DNA from: Lawsonibacter faecis
GTDB taxonomy: Bacteria; Bacillota; Clostridia; Oscillospirales; Oscillospiraceae
NCBI RefSeq assembly: GCF_014287675.1
Contig: NZ_JACOPQ010000003.1
Location: 1-64,000, forward strand
DNA: 64,000 bases
Direction: 5' to 3'
Part shown: piece after piece, positions 25,953 through 35,100 of the stretch
How positions within the stretch are numbered: position 1 is the first letter of the stretch
Layout: each line of letters starts with the position of its first letter
The notes under the pieces: model-generated
The model's database searches: none
Told to the model about the DNA's origin: nothing
Seen by the model: the letters and a program-made list of their open reading frames with translations, nothing else
Program-made: the position numbers and the translations under genes

Positions 25953-27092
25953 TTCCAGCGTCAGGCTGATACTTCTCCCGGCGTGGCTCCTGCTGTTCTC
26001 ATAGCGGATGTGGTAGTCTATCAGCAGCTTCCCGGCCCGGACGTTTAGCCGCATCGCCAGGGCGTTGGGCTTCATGTCGGTCTGGAGCGCCGCTACCAGC
26101 TCGGTGGCCGTACCACCCCAGGTCGGCTTCTCCGCCGTCACAAGGGCGGCTATGGCCTCCAGCACCGGGTCGGGCGGCTCTGTCCATGCCTCCGTTTCCG
26201 TACGCTCCAGCGTCCATATCAGCCGTTCCTTGTCCCTGGTAAGATAGAATCGCTGGTCTTGCTGGTCACGCCCGGCCACGTCCAGAACGGCGCTGCCGTC
26301 TGTCCGCTTCTCCTTTTGAAGAAGAAAGGCCCCGTCCGCCGCTCCCAGCAGACCGTTGGTGCCGGAGATCATATCGAATTTGTCATCTGCCTGTTGCTTT
26401 CGAGTGTGGTGTACCAGCAGGAGGCAGACGCCGCAATCATCGGCAAGGCGTTTCAGCTTACCCACCACCTCGTAATCGTTGGCGTAGCTGTACTTATCCC
26501 CACCAGCCTCCCGGATTTTCTGGAGGGTGTCAATGATAATCAGCTTGGTGTTCGGGTGTTCCCGGACGAACTTCTTTAGCTGTTCCTCCAGGCCAACGCC
26601 AAGCTGTTTGGCGTAGACCGCAAAGAGCAGATTGTCGGTGCCCTCTGTGCCGAACATTCGGTATAGCCGCCCCTGCAAGCGGCGGTGGTCGTCCTCCAAC
26701 GCCAGATAGAGGACAGTCCCCTTGTGGACAGGGTAGCCCCACAGGGGGAGGCCCATGCTGACATGGTAGGCAAGCTGGGCCATCAGGAACGACTTGCCCA
26801 CCTTGGGCGCTCCCGCAAAGAGGTACGTCCCAGGGTAGAGCAGACCGTCTATTACGGGCGGTCTGCTCTGGTAGATGTTCTGGTAAAGGTCGTTCATGGA
26901 AACTGTGTGGAGGTAGGCTGGGTCGTTCATGCGCCGCATATCCCGGAGCATTTCCTCTAAATCTTTCTCTTGGGGGTTGTTTTCAGCCGTTTCCTCTGCT
27001 ATACTTTGGGTAGTTGTTTGAGAATTGGGCTGTTCCCCGTCTGCGCCAACAGACGGAACCGGGACAGTCCTTTTCGTTTCTCTGGAATCCAT
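25938..27092 (-). CDS. RepA-like AAA ATPase (RecA fold)
   Basis: The 384-aa protein has Walker A GAPKVGKS (94-101), a Walker B strand LIIIDT near 170 and LLLVHHTRK near 205, as in the RSF1010 RepA/AAA_25 helicase group. The N-terminal 80 residues are polar and probably flexible. The C-terminal 110 residues look like a winged-helix domain. Such proteins are regular members of MobV-type integrative elements, where they probably help replicate the excised circle or process transfer DNA. Its gene follows the ribbon-helix-helix gene by a few bases. ATG at 27092 chosen, a TTG lies directly before it. Confidence 0.82.
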   Translation of the reverse strand: MDSRETKRTVPVPSVGADGEQPNSQTTTQSIAEETAENNPQEKDLEEMLRDMRRMNDPAYLHTVSMNDLYQNIYQSRPPVIDGLLYPGTYLFAGAPKVGKSFLMAQLAYHVSMGLPLWGYPVHKGTVLYLALEDDHRRLQGRLYRMFGTEGTDNLLFAVYAKQLGVGLEEQLKKFVREHPNTKLIIIDTLQKIREAGGDKYSYANDYEVVGKLKRLADDCGVCLLLVHHTRKQQADDKFDMISGTNGLLGAADGAFLLQKEKRTDGSAVLDVAGRDQQDQRFYLTRDKERLIWTLERTETEAWTEPPDPVLEAIAALVTAEKPTWGGTATELVAALQTDMKPNALAMRLNVRAGKLLIDYHIRYENSRSHAGRSISLTLEPSQA

Positions 27093-27099
27093 CAATCTA

Positions 27100-27420
27100 T
27101 CAATCCTCCTTCATGCCGCCCAGCGTCACTGAGATAAGGTCAATGGTGGCGAGAAGTTCATCCCCCACGTCGCCCCCGGCCTCAATGCGCCGCAGTTCCC
27201 CCAGGACGGCGGCGAGTTGGTCACGCAGGGCCTTGTAGACCCTGGGATTGCCCTGCACCACCACGGCCCGGTCTAAGAGCCGCCGGGTGATGTAGTCCTG
27301 CTTCGTCAGGCCAGAGAGCCGCACAGCGGCGTCAATCTGCTTGTTTTCCTCCGGGGATACCCGGAAGGCCACGGTCTTGTTCCTCCAGCGGTTGTGAGTG
27401 TCCAAATTCTTAGCTGACAT
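27100..27420 (-). CDS. Ribbon-helix-helix relaxosome-type protein
   Basis: The 106-aa protein has KTVAFRVSPEENKQIDAAVRLSGLTKQDYI, of the kind found in MobC/ribbon-helix-helix proteins that bind DNA at oriT, with a helical C-terminus. Its ATG shares one base with the stop codon of the integrase (TAATG), so the two are translationally coupled. It lies upstream of the RepA-like and MobV genes and probably belongs to the relaxosome. Confidence 0.75.
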   Translation of the reverse strand: MSAKNLDTHNRWRNKTVAFRVSPEENKQIDAAVRLSGLTKQDYITRRLLDRAVVVQGNPRVYKALRDQLAAVLGELRRIEAGGDVGDELLATIDLISVTLGGMKED

Positions 27421-28496
27421 TACGCTCCCATCCTTTCAAAGTCCAATTTGTCTGCCATTTCCGTCTGCTTGGACGGAAACAGGTGGGCATAGCGATAGGT
27501 GATCTCGATACTCTCATGCCCCACACGGTCAGCAATCGCCACAGCGGAGAAGCCCATGTCAATCAGAAGTGAGATGTGCGAATGCCGGAGGTCGTGGATT
27601 CTGATACGCTTGACCCCTGCCGACTTCGCCCCTCTGTCCATCTCATGGTGGAGATAGCTTTTCGTGATGGTGAAAATGCGCTCCTTCTTCTTGATACCGT
27701 AGAGCATCCCCAGGTAATCCTTCATCTCGTCACAGAGGAAGTTGGGCATTTTAATGGTGCGGTTGCTTTTCTTCGTCTTTGGCGTGGTAATGACGTCCTT
27801 GCCGTGGAGCCGCTGATAGGACTTGCTGATTTTCACCGTCCCGGCCTCAAAGTCAAAGTCTGCCGGGGTCAGGGCCAGCAGTTCCCCCTCCCGAATACCA
27901 CACCAGTAGAGCATTTCAAAGGCGTAGTAGGAAACGGGCTTGTCCATCATGGCATCTGCAAACTTCTGGTACTCCGCTTTCGTCCAGAACAGCATTTCCT
28001 TCCGTTCCTCTGACCCCATGTTCCCAGCCTTGGCGGCGGGATTGGAGCGCAGCTCATAGAAGCGGACAGCGTGATTGAAGATGGCGCTAAGCTGGTTGTG
28101 CAGGGTTTTGAGGTAGGTAGCCGAGTAGGGCTTGCGCTTCTCGTCCCGGTAGGCCAGCAACTCGTTCTGCCATGCGATCACGTCCTTGGTGGTGATCTCG
28201 CTAATCTTCCGCTTGCCAAAGTAGGGCAGAATTTTCTTCTGGATGATGTTCTCCTTGGTCAGCCAGGTGTTCTCCTTGAGCCGGGGTTTCATATCCTTGG
28301 TGTAAAGCTCGGTAAAGGCTTCAAAGGTCATATCCAGGTCGCCGGAGGTCTGCATCTGGAAACTGCGCTCCCACTCCTGGGCCTCCCGTTTGGTGGCAAA
28401 GCCACGCTTGCACTTCTGTTTGCGCTCCCCCGTCCAGTCCTGATACCGCACCATGACGTACCATGTTCCTCTTGCTTCGTCCTTAAAGACTGGCAT
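27420..28496 (-). CDS. Tyrosine integrase of element 2
   Basis: The 358-aa phage-type integrase starts directly behind the xis stop (TAAATG). It has an N-terminal arm-binding domain (VFKDEARGTWYVMVRYQDW), a SAM-like domain and the catalytic residues Arg (CGIREGELLAL), His-Asp-Leu-Arg-His (RIHDLRHSHISLL), His (RVGHESI) and Tyr (ITYRYAHLFP). It is homologous to the element 1 integrase at 20462-21520, yet clearly diverged. It lies 1.1 kb from the guaA junction and is followed by the mobilization genes. Confidence 0.93.
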   Translation of the reverse strand: MPVFKDEARGTWYVMVRYQDWTGERKQKCKRGFATKREAQEWERSFQMQTSGDLDMTFEAFTELYTKDMKPRLKENTWLTKENIIQKKILPYFGKRKISEITTKDVIAWQNELLAYRDEKRKPYSATYLKTLHNQLSAIFNHAVRFYELRSNPAAKAGNMGSEERKEMLFWTKAEYQKFADAMMDKPVSYYAFEMLYWCGIREGELLALTPADFDFEAGTVKISKSYQRLHGKDVITTPKTKKSNRTIKMPNFLCDEMKDYLGMLYGIKKKERIFTITKSYLHHEMDRGAKSAGVKRIRIHDLRHSHISLLIDMGFSAVAIADRVGHESIEITYRYAHLFPSKQTEMADKLDFERMGA

Positions 28497-28685
28497 TTAG
28501 TTCCCTTCCTTTCTGGCCCCGTAGAGCCGTTCGTTGAAATACTGGCGGTTGACCCGCCCTGCGATGGTGATGAAGCCCTTGTCCTTCAATTCTTCGTTGA
28601 GCTGCCGGATGAGTTTATAGGCGTAGGGCTTCGATACACCCAGCTCGTCCGCAACTTCTTCCGCCCGGATGAATCTGTTCTCCAT
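28497..28685 (-). CDS. Excisionase/DNA-binding protein of element 2
   Basis: A 62-aa winged-helix protein (IRAEEVADELGVSKPYAYKL, then GFITIAGRVNRQYF), homologous to 20203-20394 of element 1. RBS AGGAGG precedes it. It is the first gene of the xis-int-mob operon and has a near-perfect promoter upstream (28736-28764). Confidence 0.88.
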   Translation of the reverse strand: MENRFIRAEEVADELGVSKPYAYKLIRQLNEELKDKGFITIAGRVNRQYFNERLYGARKEGN

Positions 28686-28735
28686 ATGGATTCCTCCTTT
28701 CTTTTGATTTAACGCTATTTGCTTAACGTAGTCCT

Positions 28736-28764
28736 ATTATACTAACTCTATTCCGTTATGTCAA
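28736..28764 (-). promoter_or_regulatory. Promoter of the element 2 xis-int-mob operon
   Basis: On the reverse strand TTGACA (28759-28764) and TATAAT (28736-28741) are separated by exactly 17 bases, a consensus sigma-A promoter, 51 bases in front of the xis start. Confidence 0.8.
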
Positions 28765-28808
28765 GACCTTCCAACGAGAAAATATAAACAAATTTATTTA
28801 TTTTTCTC

Positions 28809-28837
28809 TTGACTGGTCTAAACATATCTGTTATACT
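28809..28837 (+). promoter_or_regulatory. Promoter of the element 2 repressor gene
   Basis: TTGACT (28809-28814), 17 bases, TATACT (28832-28837), divergent from the xis promoter with 44 bases between the two -35 boxes. An operator for the repressor would be expected here. Confidence 0.75.
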
Positions 28838-28874
28838 TCAAGTGTCCCCATTACATAGATTGGAGTTGGCAGTT

Positions 28875-29408
28875 ATGGCGATTGGTGAACGTATTCGTTT
28901 CTTCCGCAACATGAAGGGCATCACACAGAAGTATCTTGGCATGGTGGTGGGTTTCCCGGAACGCTCCGCCGATGTGCGTATGGCACAGTATGAAACCGGG
29001 AGCCGCACCCCCAAGGCCGACCTGACAAAGACCCTGGCTGACTTCTTTGATATTTCCCCTGATGCCCTGACCGTCCCTGACATAGATACCGACATCGGCC
29101 TGATGCACACCCTCTTTGCTTTGGAGGATATTCGGGGGCTGACTATTGGGGAGATTGACGGCGAGGTTTGTCTGCGTCTGGACAAATCCAAAGGCAAGAC
29201 CTATGCCAATATGCTTGATATGCTGTCCGCCTGGGCGGAGCAGGCCAAGAAGCTGGAGGCCGGGGAGATCACCAGGGAGGACTATGACCGCTGGCGGTAC
29301 AACTACCCCAAGTACGACACCACCCTGCGGTGGGCAAAAGTTCCCTCACAGGAATTGAGTGATTTCCTGGTGGATGCACTCAAAGATAGCCCCGATACTG
29401 ATGAATAG
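28875..29408 (+). CDS. XRE-family repressor of element 2
   Basis: The start at 28875 (MAIGERIRFFRNMKGITQ) with GGAG upstream is chosen, because the longer frame begins inside the promoter. The 177-aa protein has an N-terminal helix-turn-helix (KYLGMVVGF..RSADVRMAQYETG) and a C-terminal part with a helical region around residue 110-160 that could bind a ligand or oligomerise. It is divergent from xis-int and most likely keeps the element silent. Such long XRE regulators occur at the same place in related clostridial elements. Confidence 0.85.
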   Translation: MAIGERIRFFRNMKGITQKYLGMVVGFPERSADVRMAQYETGSRTPKADLTKTLADFFDISPDALTVPDIDTDIGLMHTLFALEDIRGLTIGEIDGEVCLRLDKSKGKTYANMLDMLSAWAEQAKKLEAGEITREDYDRWRYNYPKYDTTLRWAKVPSQELSDFLVDALKDSPDTDE

Positions 29409-29410
29409 AC

Positions 29411-29445
29411 AGCAAAAGCCCTTACCGACGTTGCCATCGGTAAGG
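29411..29445 (+). terminator. Terminator behind the element 2 repressor
   Basis: AAAGCCCTTACCGA pairs with TCGGTAAGGGCTTT, 14 bp with an 8-base loop, directly after the stop codon. Confidence 0.85.
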
Positions 29446-29541
29446 GCTTTCTAATATGGTTGTCCTCACTTATAAGCCGCAAAAGAACATTCTTTACCCG
29501 CAATCCACTGGGGATACAGAATGATACGGCCTATGGGGAGC

Positions 29542-29558
29542 GTTATCAAATCGTTATC
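29542..29558. repeat. Inner direct repeat, right end of element 2
   Basis: GTTATCAAATCGTTATC, partner of 21722-21738 (16 of 17 identical), about 63 bases from the att site in guaA, the same distance as in element 1. Confidence 0.65.
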
Positions 29559-29618
29559 AAAAGAGAGATATAAAACCGCAAAATCGTTGTGCCGCAACGG
29601 GTTCGGAGTTTCAAAAAC

Positions 29619-31160
29619 TCACTCCCACTCAATGGTCGCGGGGGGCTTGGAGGTGATATCGTACACGATGCGGTTAATCCCCGCCACCTCGTTGACAATG
29701 CGCACGCTGACCCTGTCCAGCACCTCGTAGGGGATGCGGGCCCAGTCGGCGGTCATGAAGTCGCTGGTGGTCACGCCCCGGAGGGCCAGGGTGTAGTCGT
29801 AGGTCCGTCCGTCGCCCATGACCCCCACGCTGCGGGTGTTGGTGAGGACGGCGAAATACTGGTTGATGCCCTTGTCCAGCCCCGCCCTGGCGATCTCGTC
29901 CCGGAAGATGAAATCCGCCTCCCGCAGGGTGTCCAGCTTCTCCTTGGTGAGGTCCCCGATGACTCGGATGGCGAGGCCGGGACCGGGAAAGGGCTGGCGC
30001 ATGACCAGATACTCCGGCAGACCCAGCTCCCGGCCCAGCTGGCGCACCTCGTCCTTAAAGAGCAGCCGCAGCGGCTCGATGATCTCCTTGAAATCCACAT
30101 AGTCCGGCAGGCCGCCCACGTTGTGGTGGGACTTGATGACGGCGGCGTCTCCCGCGCCGGACTCGATCACGTCCGGGTAGATGGTGCCCTGGGCCAGGAA
30201 ATCCACGGCGCCGATTTTCCTGGCCTCCTCCTCAAAGACGCGGATAAACTCCTCGCCGATGATCTTCCGCTTGCGCTCCGGCTCATCCACGCCTGCCAGC
30301 CTGATGAGGAAGCGCGTCTCGGCGTCCACCCGGATAAAGTTGGCGGAGCGCTGGGCGAAGATGGACTCCACCTCGTCCCCCTCGTCCTTCCGCATAAGGC
30401 CGTGGTCCACGAAGACGCAGGTTAGCTGCTTTCCGATGGCCTCGGCCAGGAGTGCGGCGCAGACGGAGGAGTCCACGCCGCCGGAGAGGGCCAGCAGCAC
30501 CTTCCCATCCCCCACCTTCTCCCGGATGGCCCGGATGGAGGTCTTCATATAGTCCTCCATGGTCCAGTCGCCGGCGGCTCCGCAGACCTCGTAGAGGAAG
30601 TTGCGAATCATCGCCACGCCGTTTTCGGTGTGGCCCACCTCCGGGTGAAACTGCACGCCGTAGAACCCCCGCGCCTCGTCCGCGATTGCCACATTGGGGC
30701 ATGCGGCGCTGTGGGCGGTGAGGGTGAAGCCCTCGGGCACCCTGGCCATATAGTCCCCGTGGCTCATCCAGGACACGCCCTGCTCAGGGAGTCCCTTGAA
30801 GAGCCTGCAGCCCGCATCGTAGAAGGTCTCGGTTTTGCCGTATTCCCGGGCGGAGTCCTCCCGGGCGGCGGTGACCTGTCCGCCCAGACTGTGGGCCATG
30901 AGCTGGCAGCCGTAGCAGATGCCCAGCACCGGGACGTCCAGCGAAAAAACGGCGCTGTCCACGCGGGGGGCGGTCTCCTCATAGACGCTGTTCGGCCCGC
31001 CGGTGAAGATGAAGCCGATGGGATTCATAGCCTTGAGCTCCGCCACGGGGGTGGTATAGGGCAGCACAACGCAGTACACGCCGCACTCACGCACTCTGCG
31101 GGCGATGAGCTGGTTGTACTGTCCGCCGAAATCCAGGACAATAACGAGTTGATGGTTCAT
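29619..31160 (-). CDS. guaA: GMP synthase (glutamine-hydrolysing)
   Basis: The 513-aa protein has the full length and order of GuaA: a class I glutamine amidotransferase domain with Cys in GICYGCQLM and His-x-Glu in QFHPEVGHT, an ATP-pyrophosphatase domain with the P-loop LSGGVDSS, and the dimerisation end DITSKPPATIEWE. It makes GMP from XMP. Its ATG overlaps the end of the PHP gene by four bases. The last codons (Ile-Glu-Trp-Glu-stop) are the integration site of the two elements; the coding sequence is restored with TGA as stop. No terminator of its own remains behind it. Confidence 0.97.
   Translation of the reverse strand: MNHQLVIVLDFGGQYNQLIARRVRECGVYCVVLPYTTPVAELKAMNPIGFIFTGGPNSVYEETAPRVDSAVFSLDVPVLGICYGCQLMAHSLGGQVTAAREDSAREYGKTETFYDAGCRLFKGLPEQGVSWMSHGDYMARVPEGFTLTAHSAACPNVAIADEARGFYGVQFHPEVGHTENGVAMIRNFLYEVCGAAGDWTMEDYMKTSIRAIREKVGDGKVLLALSGGVDSSVCAALLAEAIGKQLTCVFVDHGLMRKDEGDEVESIFAQRSANFIRVDAETRFLIRLAGVDEPERKRKIIGEEFIRVFEEEARKIGAVDFLAQGTIYPDVIESGAGDAAVIKSHHNVGGLPDYVDFKEIIEPLRLLFKDEVRQLGRELGLPEYLVMRQPFPGPGLAIRVIGDLTKEKLDTLREADFIFRDEIARAGLDKGINQYFAVLTNTRSVGVMGDGRTYDYTLALRGVTTSDFMTADWARIPYEVLDRVSVRIVNEVAGINRIVYDITSKPPATIEWE
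29621..29630. other. Attachment site in the 3' end of guaA (att 3)
   Basis: ACTCCCACTC covers the last codons of guaA and the first base of its stop. The same ten bases occur at 13492-13501 and nine of ten at 21610-21619. The guaA 3' end is a known integration hot spot for tyrosine-integrase elements in Firmicutes. Confidence 0.8.
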
Positions 31161-32023
31161 TCAGGTGTTCCTTTCTCAATCAAGTGCGCAATACGCTCAA
31201 TGCCGGGGAGACTGCCCGCCTTGACGGGGAGCTCTCCCACCCGGCTGCGCCCGAAGCCGCCGTGGCAGTCGGAGCCGCAGGTCACCAGCCAGCCATGCTC
31301 TCTGCACAGGGCGAGACACAGCTCCGTCACCTCGGGCGGGTGGAACGAGTAGTGGCACTCGATGCCGTCCAGCCCCTGGGCCATGGCGCTCAGAACGGCG
31401 GCGCGAAACGCCGCCATATCCTCCTGCGGTATCACCTCGCCGGGATGGGCCAGCACCGCCAGGCCCCCGGCGGCGTGGATGCGCCCGCTCACCTCCGAGA
31501 TGGATGGAAAGCCCACGCAGCTGTAGGAGTGGCTGTACTTTCCGTAAACAGAGAGGCCGCCGGCCAGCTTCTCCGTCAGTCCCTTGCTGAGGAAATAGTG
31601 CAGGGCCGTCCAGCCGCCCAGCGTGGGCTCGTAGGTAAACGCCTCGTACTCCGCCAGGGAGACCGGCTCCCCCGCCCGCTCCATTTTTACAATCAGCCTG
31701 CGGTTGACCTCCTCCAGGCGCTCACGGTTCTCCCTGCAAAACGCCTGAAAGCAGGGGTCGTCCAGGTCCACGCCGTAGCCGAGGATGTGGAAGTTCAAGC
31801 CGAAGTCCATGGCGTCCAGCTCTACGCCGGGGACACAGGACACCCCCTTTTTGCCGGGCAGGTCCCGGAGCGCCCGCGCCCCCTCCAGCAGATCGTGGTC
31901 GGTGAGGGCCAGCAGCCCCACGCCCCGCGCCGCCGCCGCATCCACCAGCTCGGCCGGCGTCATGGTCCCGTCGGAAAAGCAGGAGTGGACGTGCAGATCG
32001 GCGATGGAATCCATCCATGCCAC
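31157..32023 (-). CDS. PHP-domain phosphoesterase
   Basis: The 288-aa protein starts at GTG (32023) 8 bases after GGAGG; an ATG nine bases later is the alternative. It carries the four metal-binding PHP motifs: DLHVHSCFSDG, LTDHD, AVLAHPGE, and CGSDCHG near the end. This is the YciV/TrpH type, which hydrolyses 3',5'-bisphosphonucleotides or the 5' end of short RNA. It overlaps guaA by ATGA, so translation is coupled, and a promoter lies upstream at 32057-32085. Confidence 0.88.
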   Translation of the reverse strand: MAWMDSIADLHVHSCFSDGTMTPAELVDAAAARGVGLLALTDHDLLEGARALRDLPGKKGVSCVPGVELDAMDFGLNFHILGYGVDLDDPCFQAFCRENRERLEEVNRRLIVKMERAGEPVSLAEYEAFTYEPTLGGWTALHYFLSKGLTEKLAGGLSVYGKYSHSYSCVGFPSISEVSGRIHAAGGLAVLAHPGEVIPQEDMAAFRAAVLSAMAQGLDGIECHYSFHPPEVTELCLALCREHGWLVTCGSDCHGGFGRSRVGELPVKAGSLPGIERIAHLIEKGTPE

Positions 32024-32056
32024 CAGATGAACCTCCCCTCCATTTTTTGATAGTTT

Positions 32057-32085
32057 AGAATATCATATTCATTCTTAAAACACAA
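32057..32085 (-). promoter_or_regulatory. Promoter of the PHP-guaA operon
   Basis: On the reverse strand TTGTGT (32080-32085), 17 bases, TATTCT (32057-32062), 34 bases before the GTG start. No guanine riboswitch aptamer is seen in the short leader. Confidence 0.55.
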
Positions 32086-32100
32086 TACTTCCCGGACGCG

Positions 32101-32140
32101 GAGAGCCGCCAGACCTGAGCGGTCCGACGGCTCTCTTTTT
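32101..32140 (+). terminator. Hairpin between carB and the PHP gene
   Basis: GAGAGCCG (32101-32108) pairs with CGGCTCTC (32128-32135), with T's following on the + strand. It is 53 bases downstream of the carB stop and may form the 3' end of the car transcript. Confidence 0.55.
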
Positions 32141-32192
32141 CGTCAATTTGTCGGTCCGCCGCCGCCGTATTTCCCCCTTAAGGGGCGTCAGG

Positions 32193-35100
32193 TCAGATGG
32201 CGGTGATGTCGATGGGCCGGAGCTGGTCGCTCCGCCCCTGCTCCCGGACTGTGAGGATGGCCCGGGCGGTGTCGATAGCGGTGATACAGGCCACCGAGTG
32301 CTCCACGGCGCATCTTCTGATCTTGAAGCCGTCGGAATTCTGCTTGCGGCCCCGGGTGGGGGTGTTGATGACCAGATCCACGGTGCCGGAGCCGATCATA
32401 TCGATGATATTGGGGTGGGCCTCGGACACACGGGCCACCCGTCTGCACTGTACGCCCGCCGCCTCCAGCGCGTCGGCGGTGCCGGCGGTGGCGAGGATTT
32501 CAATGCCCATGTCCGCCATGCCCCGGGCAATGCCGGTAATCTCGGCCTTGTCCTCGTCCTTTACGGTGATAATCACCCGGCCGCCGCGCTTGGGCGCCTT
32601 CATGCCGGCCCCCTTAAAGGCCTTCAGCAATGCCTGGGGGAAGGATTCCGCCAGCCCCAGGCACTCACCGGTGGACTTCATCTCAGGCCCCAGGCCGGTG
32701 TCCACATCGGTGAGCTTCTCGAAGGAGAAGACGGGCATCTTGACGGCGTAGTAGTCGGCCTCCCTGTAAATGCCGGTGCCGTAGCCAAGGTCCCTGAGCC
32801 TGCTCCCCAGCATGACCTTGGTGGCCAGGTCGATGACCGGCACGCCGGTGACCTTGGAGATATAGGGGATGGTCCGGGAGGAGCGGGGGTTCACCTCAAT
32901 GACGTAGACGGTGTCGTTGTAGATGACAAACTGGATGTTGACAAGGCCGATGACTCCCAGGGCCTTGGAGAGATCCCGGGTATACCGGAGCATGGTCTCC
33001 TTGTGCTTGTCCTCAATGTGGAGGGAGGGATAGACGGAGATAGAGTCGCCCGAGTGGACCCCCGCCCGCTCCACATGCTCCATGATGCCGGGGATGAGCA
33101 CGTCCTCGCCGTCGAAGACGCCGTCCACCTCCACCTCCCGGCCCATGAGGTACTTGTCCACCAGGATGGGGTGCTCCTGCACATTTTGGTTGATGATGCG
33201 CATGAAGTCGGTGATGTTCTTGTCGTTGTAGGCGATCTCCATGCCCTGGCCGCCCAGCACGTAGGAGGGCCGCACCAGCACGGGATAGCCCACCTCGTTG
33301 GCTGCGGCCACGGCCTCCTCAGCGGTGAAGACGGTCCTGCCCGCGGCACGGGGAATCCTGCACTCGTTGAGAATCTCATCGAAGCGCTCCCGGTCCTCGG
33401 CGGCGTCCACGCCGTCGGCGGGGGTGCCGAGAATGGGCACCCCCATGTCGGTCAGGGCCTGGGCCAGCTTGATGGCGGTCTGCCCGCCGAACTGGACCAC
33501 CGCGCCCCAGGGCCTCTCCAGCTCCACCACGGCCTCCACATCCTCGGCGGTCAGCGGCTCGAAGTAGAGCTTGTCCGCCACGTCGAAGTCGGTGGAGACG
33601 GTCTCGGGGTTGTTGTTGATGATGATGGTCTCATACCCCAGCCGCTTGAAGGCCCAGACCGAGTGGACCGAGCAGTAATCGAACTCGATGCCCTGGCCGA
33701 TGCGGATGGGGCCGGAGCCCAGCACGAGGACCTTCTTCTTCTCCCCGGCGGGGGCATCGGCCCGGTGGGGGGCCTGGGTACTGGCCGCCAGATAAGGTGC
33801 GGAGGGGATATTGGGGGCGATTTCGCCCACCGCAGGGAGGCTGAGGGGCTGGGCGGCCTCGTTCTCCCCGTCGTAGGTGGAGTAGTAGTAGGGCGTCTGG
33901 GCCTCAAACTCGGCCGCGCAGGTGTCCACCATTTTAAAGGCGGGGCGGATGCCGAAGCTCTCCCGGAGGGCCTTGATCTCCTTGCGCTCCTTCCCCGCGA
34001 GGGCGGCGATCCAGCTGTCGGCGAAGCCCATCTCCTTGGCCTCCCGCAGGGTGTCCGCGTCCAGACGGCCCTTCTCCAGGGCGTCTTCCATGTCCACGAT
34101 GGTCTGCAGGCGGTCCAGGAACCAGATGTCGTACTTGGTGATGGCGTTGATCTTCTCCGGGGAGAAGCCGCGCCGCAGGGCCTCGGCCACCACGAAGAGC
34201 CGCTGGTCGTCGATATTGACGAGCCGCTCCTCGATCTCCTCGGTATAGGCGTCCTCCAGCCCCGCCATGCGCAGGCTCTTCACCGGCAGCTCCAGGCCGC
34301 GGATGGCCTTCATCAGCGCGCCCTCGAAGGAGTTGCCGATGGCCATGACCTCGCCGGTGGCCTTCATCTGGGTGCCCAGGGTCCGGCTGGCGGTAGTGAA
34401 CTTATCGAAGGGCAGGCGGGGGATTTTCAATACGCAGTAGTCCACCGTTGGCTCGAAGCAGGCGGTGGTGGCGCCGGTGACGGCGTTGGGGATCTCGTCC
34501 AGGGTGTACCCAAGGGCCACCTTGGCGGCCACCTTGGCGATGGGGTAGCCGGTGGCCTTGGAGGCCAGGGCTGAGGAGCGGGAGACCCGGGGATTGACCT
34601 CGATGACCGCGTACTCGAAGGAGTCGGGGTTCAGGGCCAGCTGCACGTTGCACCCGCCCTCAATCTCCAGCGCGGAGATGATGTCCAGGGCGGAGGAGCG
34701 GAGCATCTGATACTCCCGGTTGGCCAGGGTCTGGGTGGGGGCCACCACGATGGAGTCGCCGGTGTGGACGCCCACGGGGTCCACGTTCTCCATGGAGCAG
34801 ATGGTGATGACGTTGCCCGCGCCGTCCCGCATGACCTCGAACTCGATCTCCTTCCAGCCGGAGATGCACCGCTCGATGAGCACCTGGCCCACGCGTGAGA
34901 GGTGGATGCCCCGGTCGGAGATCTCCCGGAGAGAGGGTTCGTCGTAGGCGATGCCGCCGCCGGAGCCGCCCAGGGTGTAGGCGGGGCGGACGATGACGGG
35001 GTAGCCGATGGAGGCGGCGAAGGCCGCCGCGTCCTCCACAGATTCCACCACGTCGCTCACCACACAGGGCTGGCCGATCTCCTCCATGGCGTCCTTGAAG

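Noticed and set aside
31161..32060. Riboswitch in front of the PHP-guaA operon
   Set aside because: The leader between promoter and start codon is only about 30 bases, too short for a purine aptamer.
32148..34574. Very long open frame (808 aa) on the + strand opposite carB
   Set aside because: It mirrors the GC-rich codons of carB, has no RBS, is low-complexity Gly/His/Leu/Val and matches no family.
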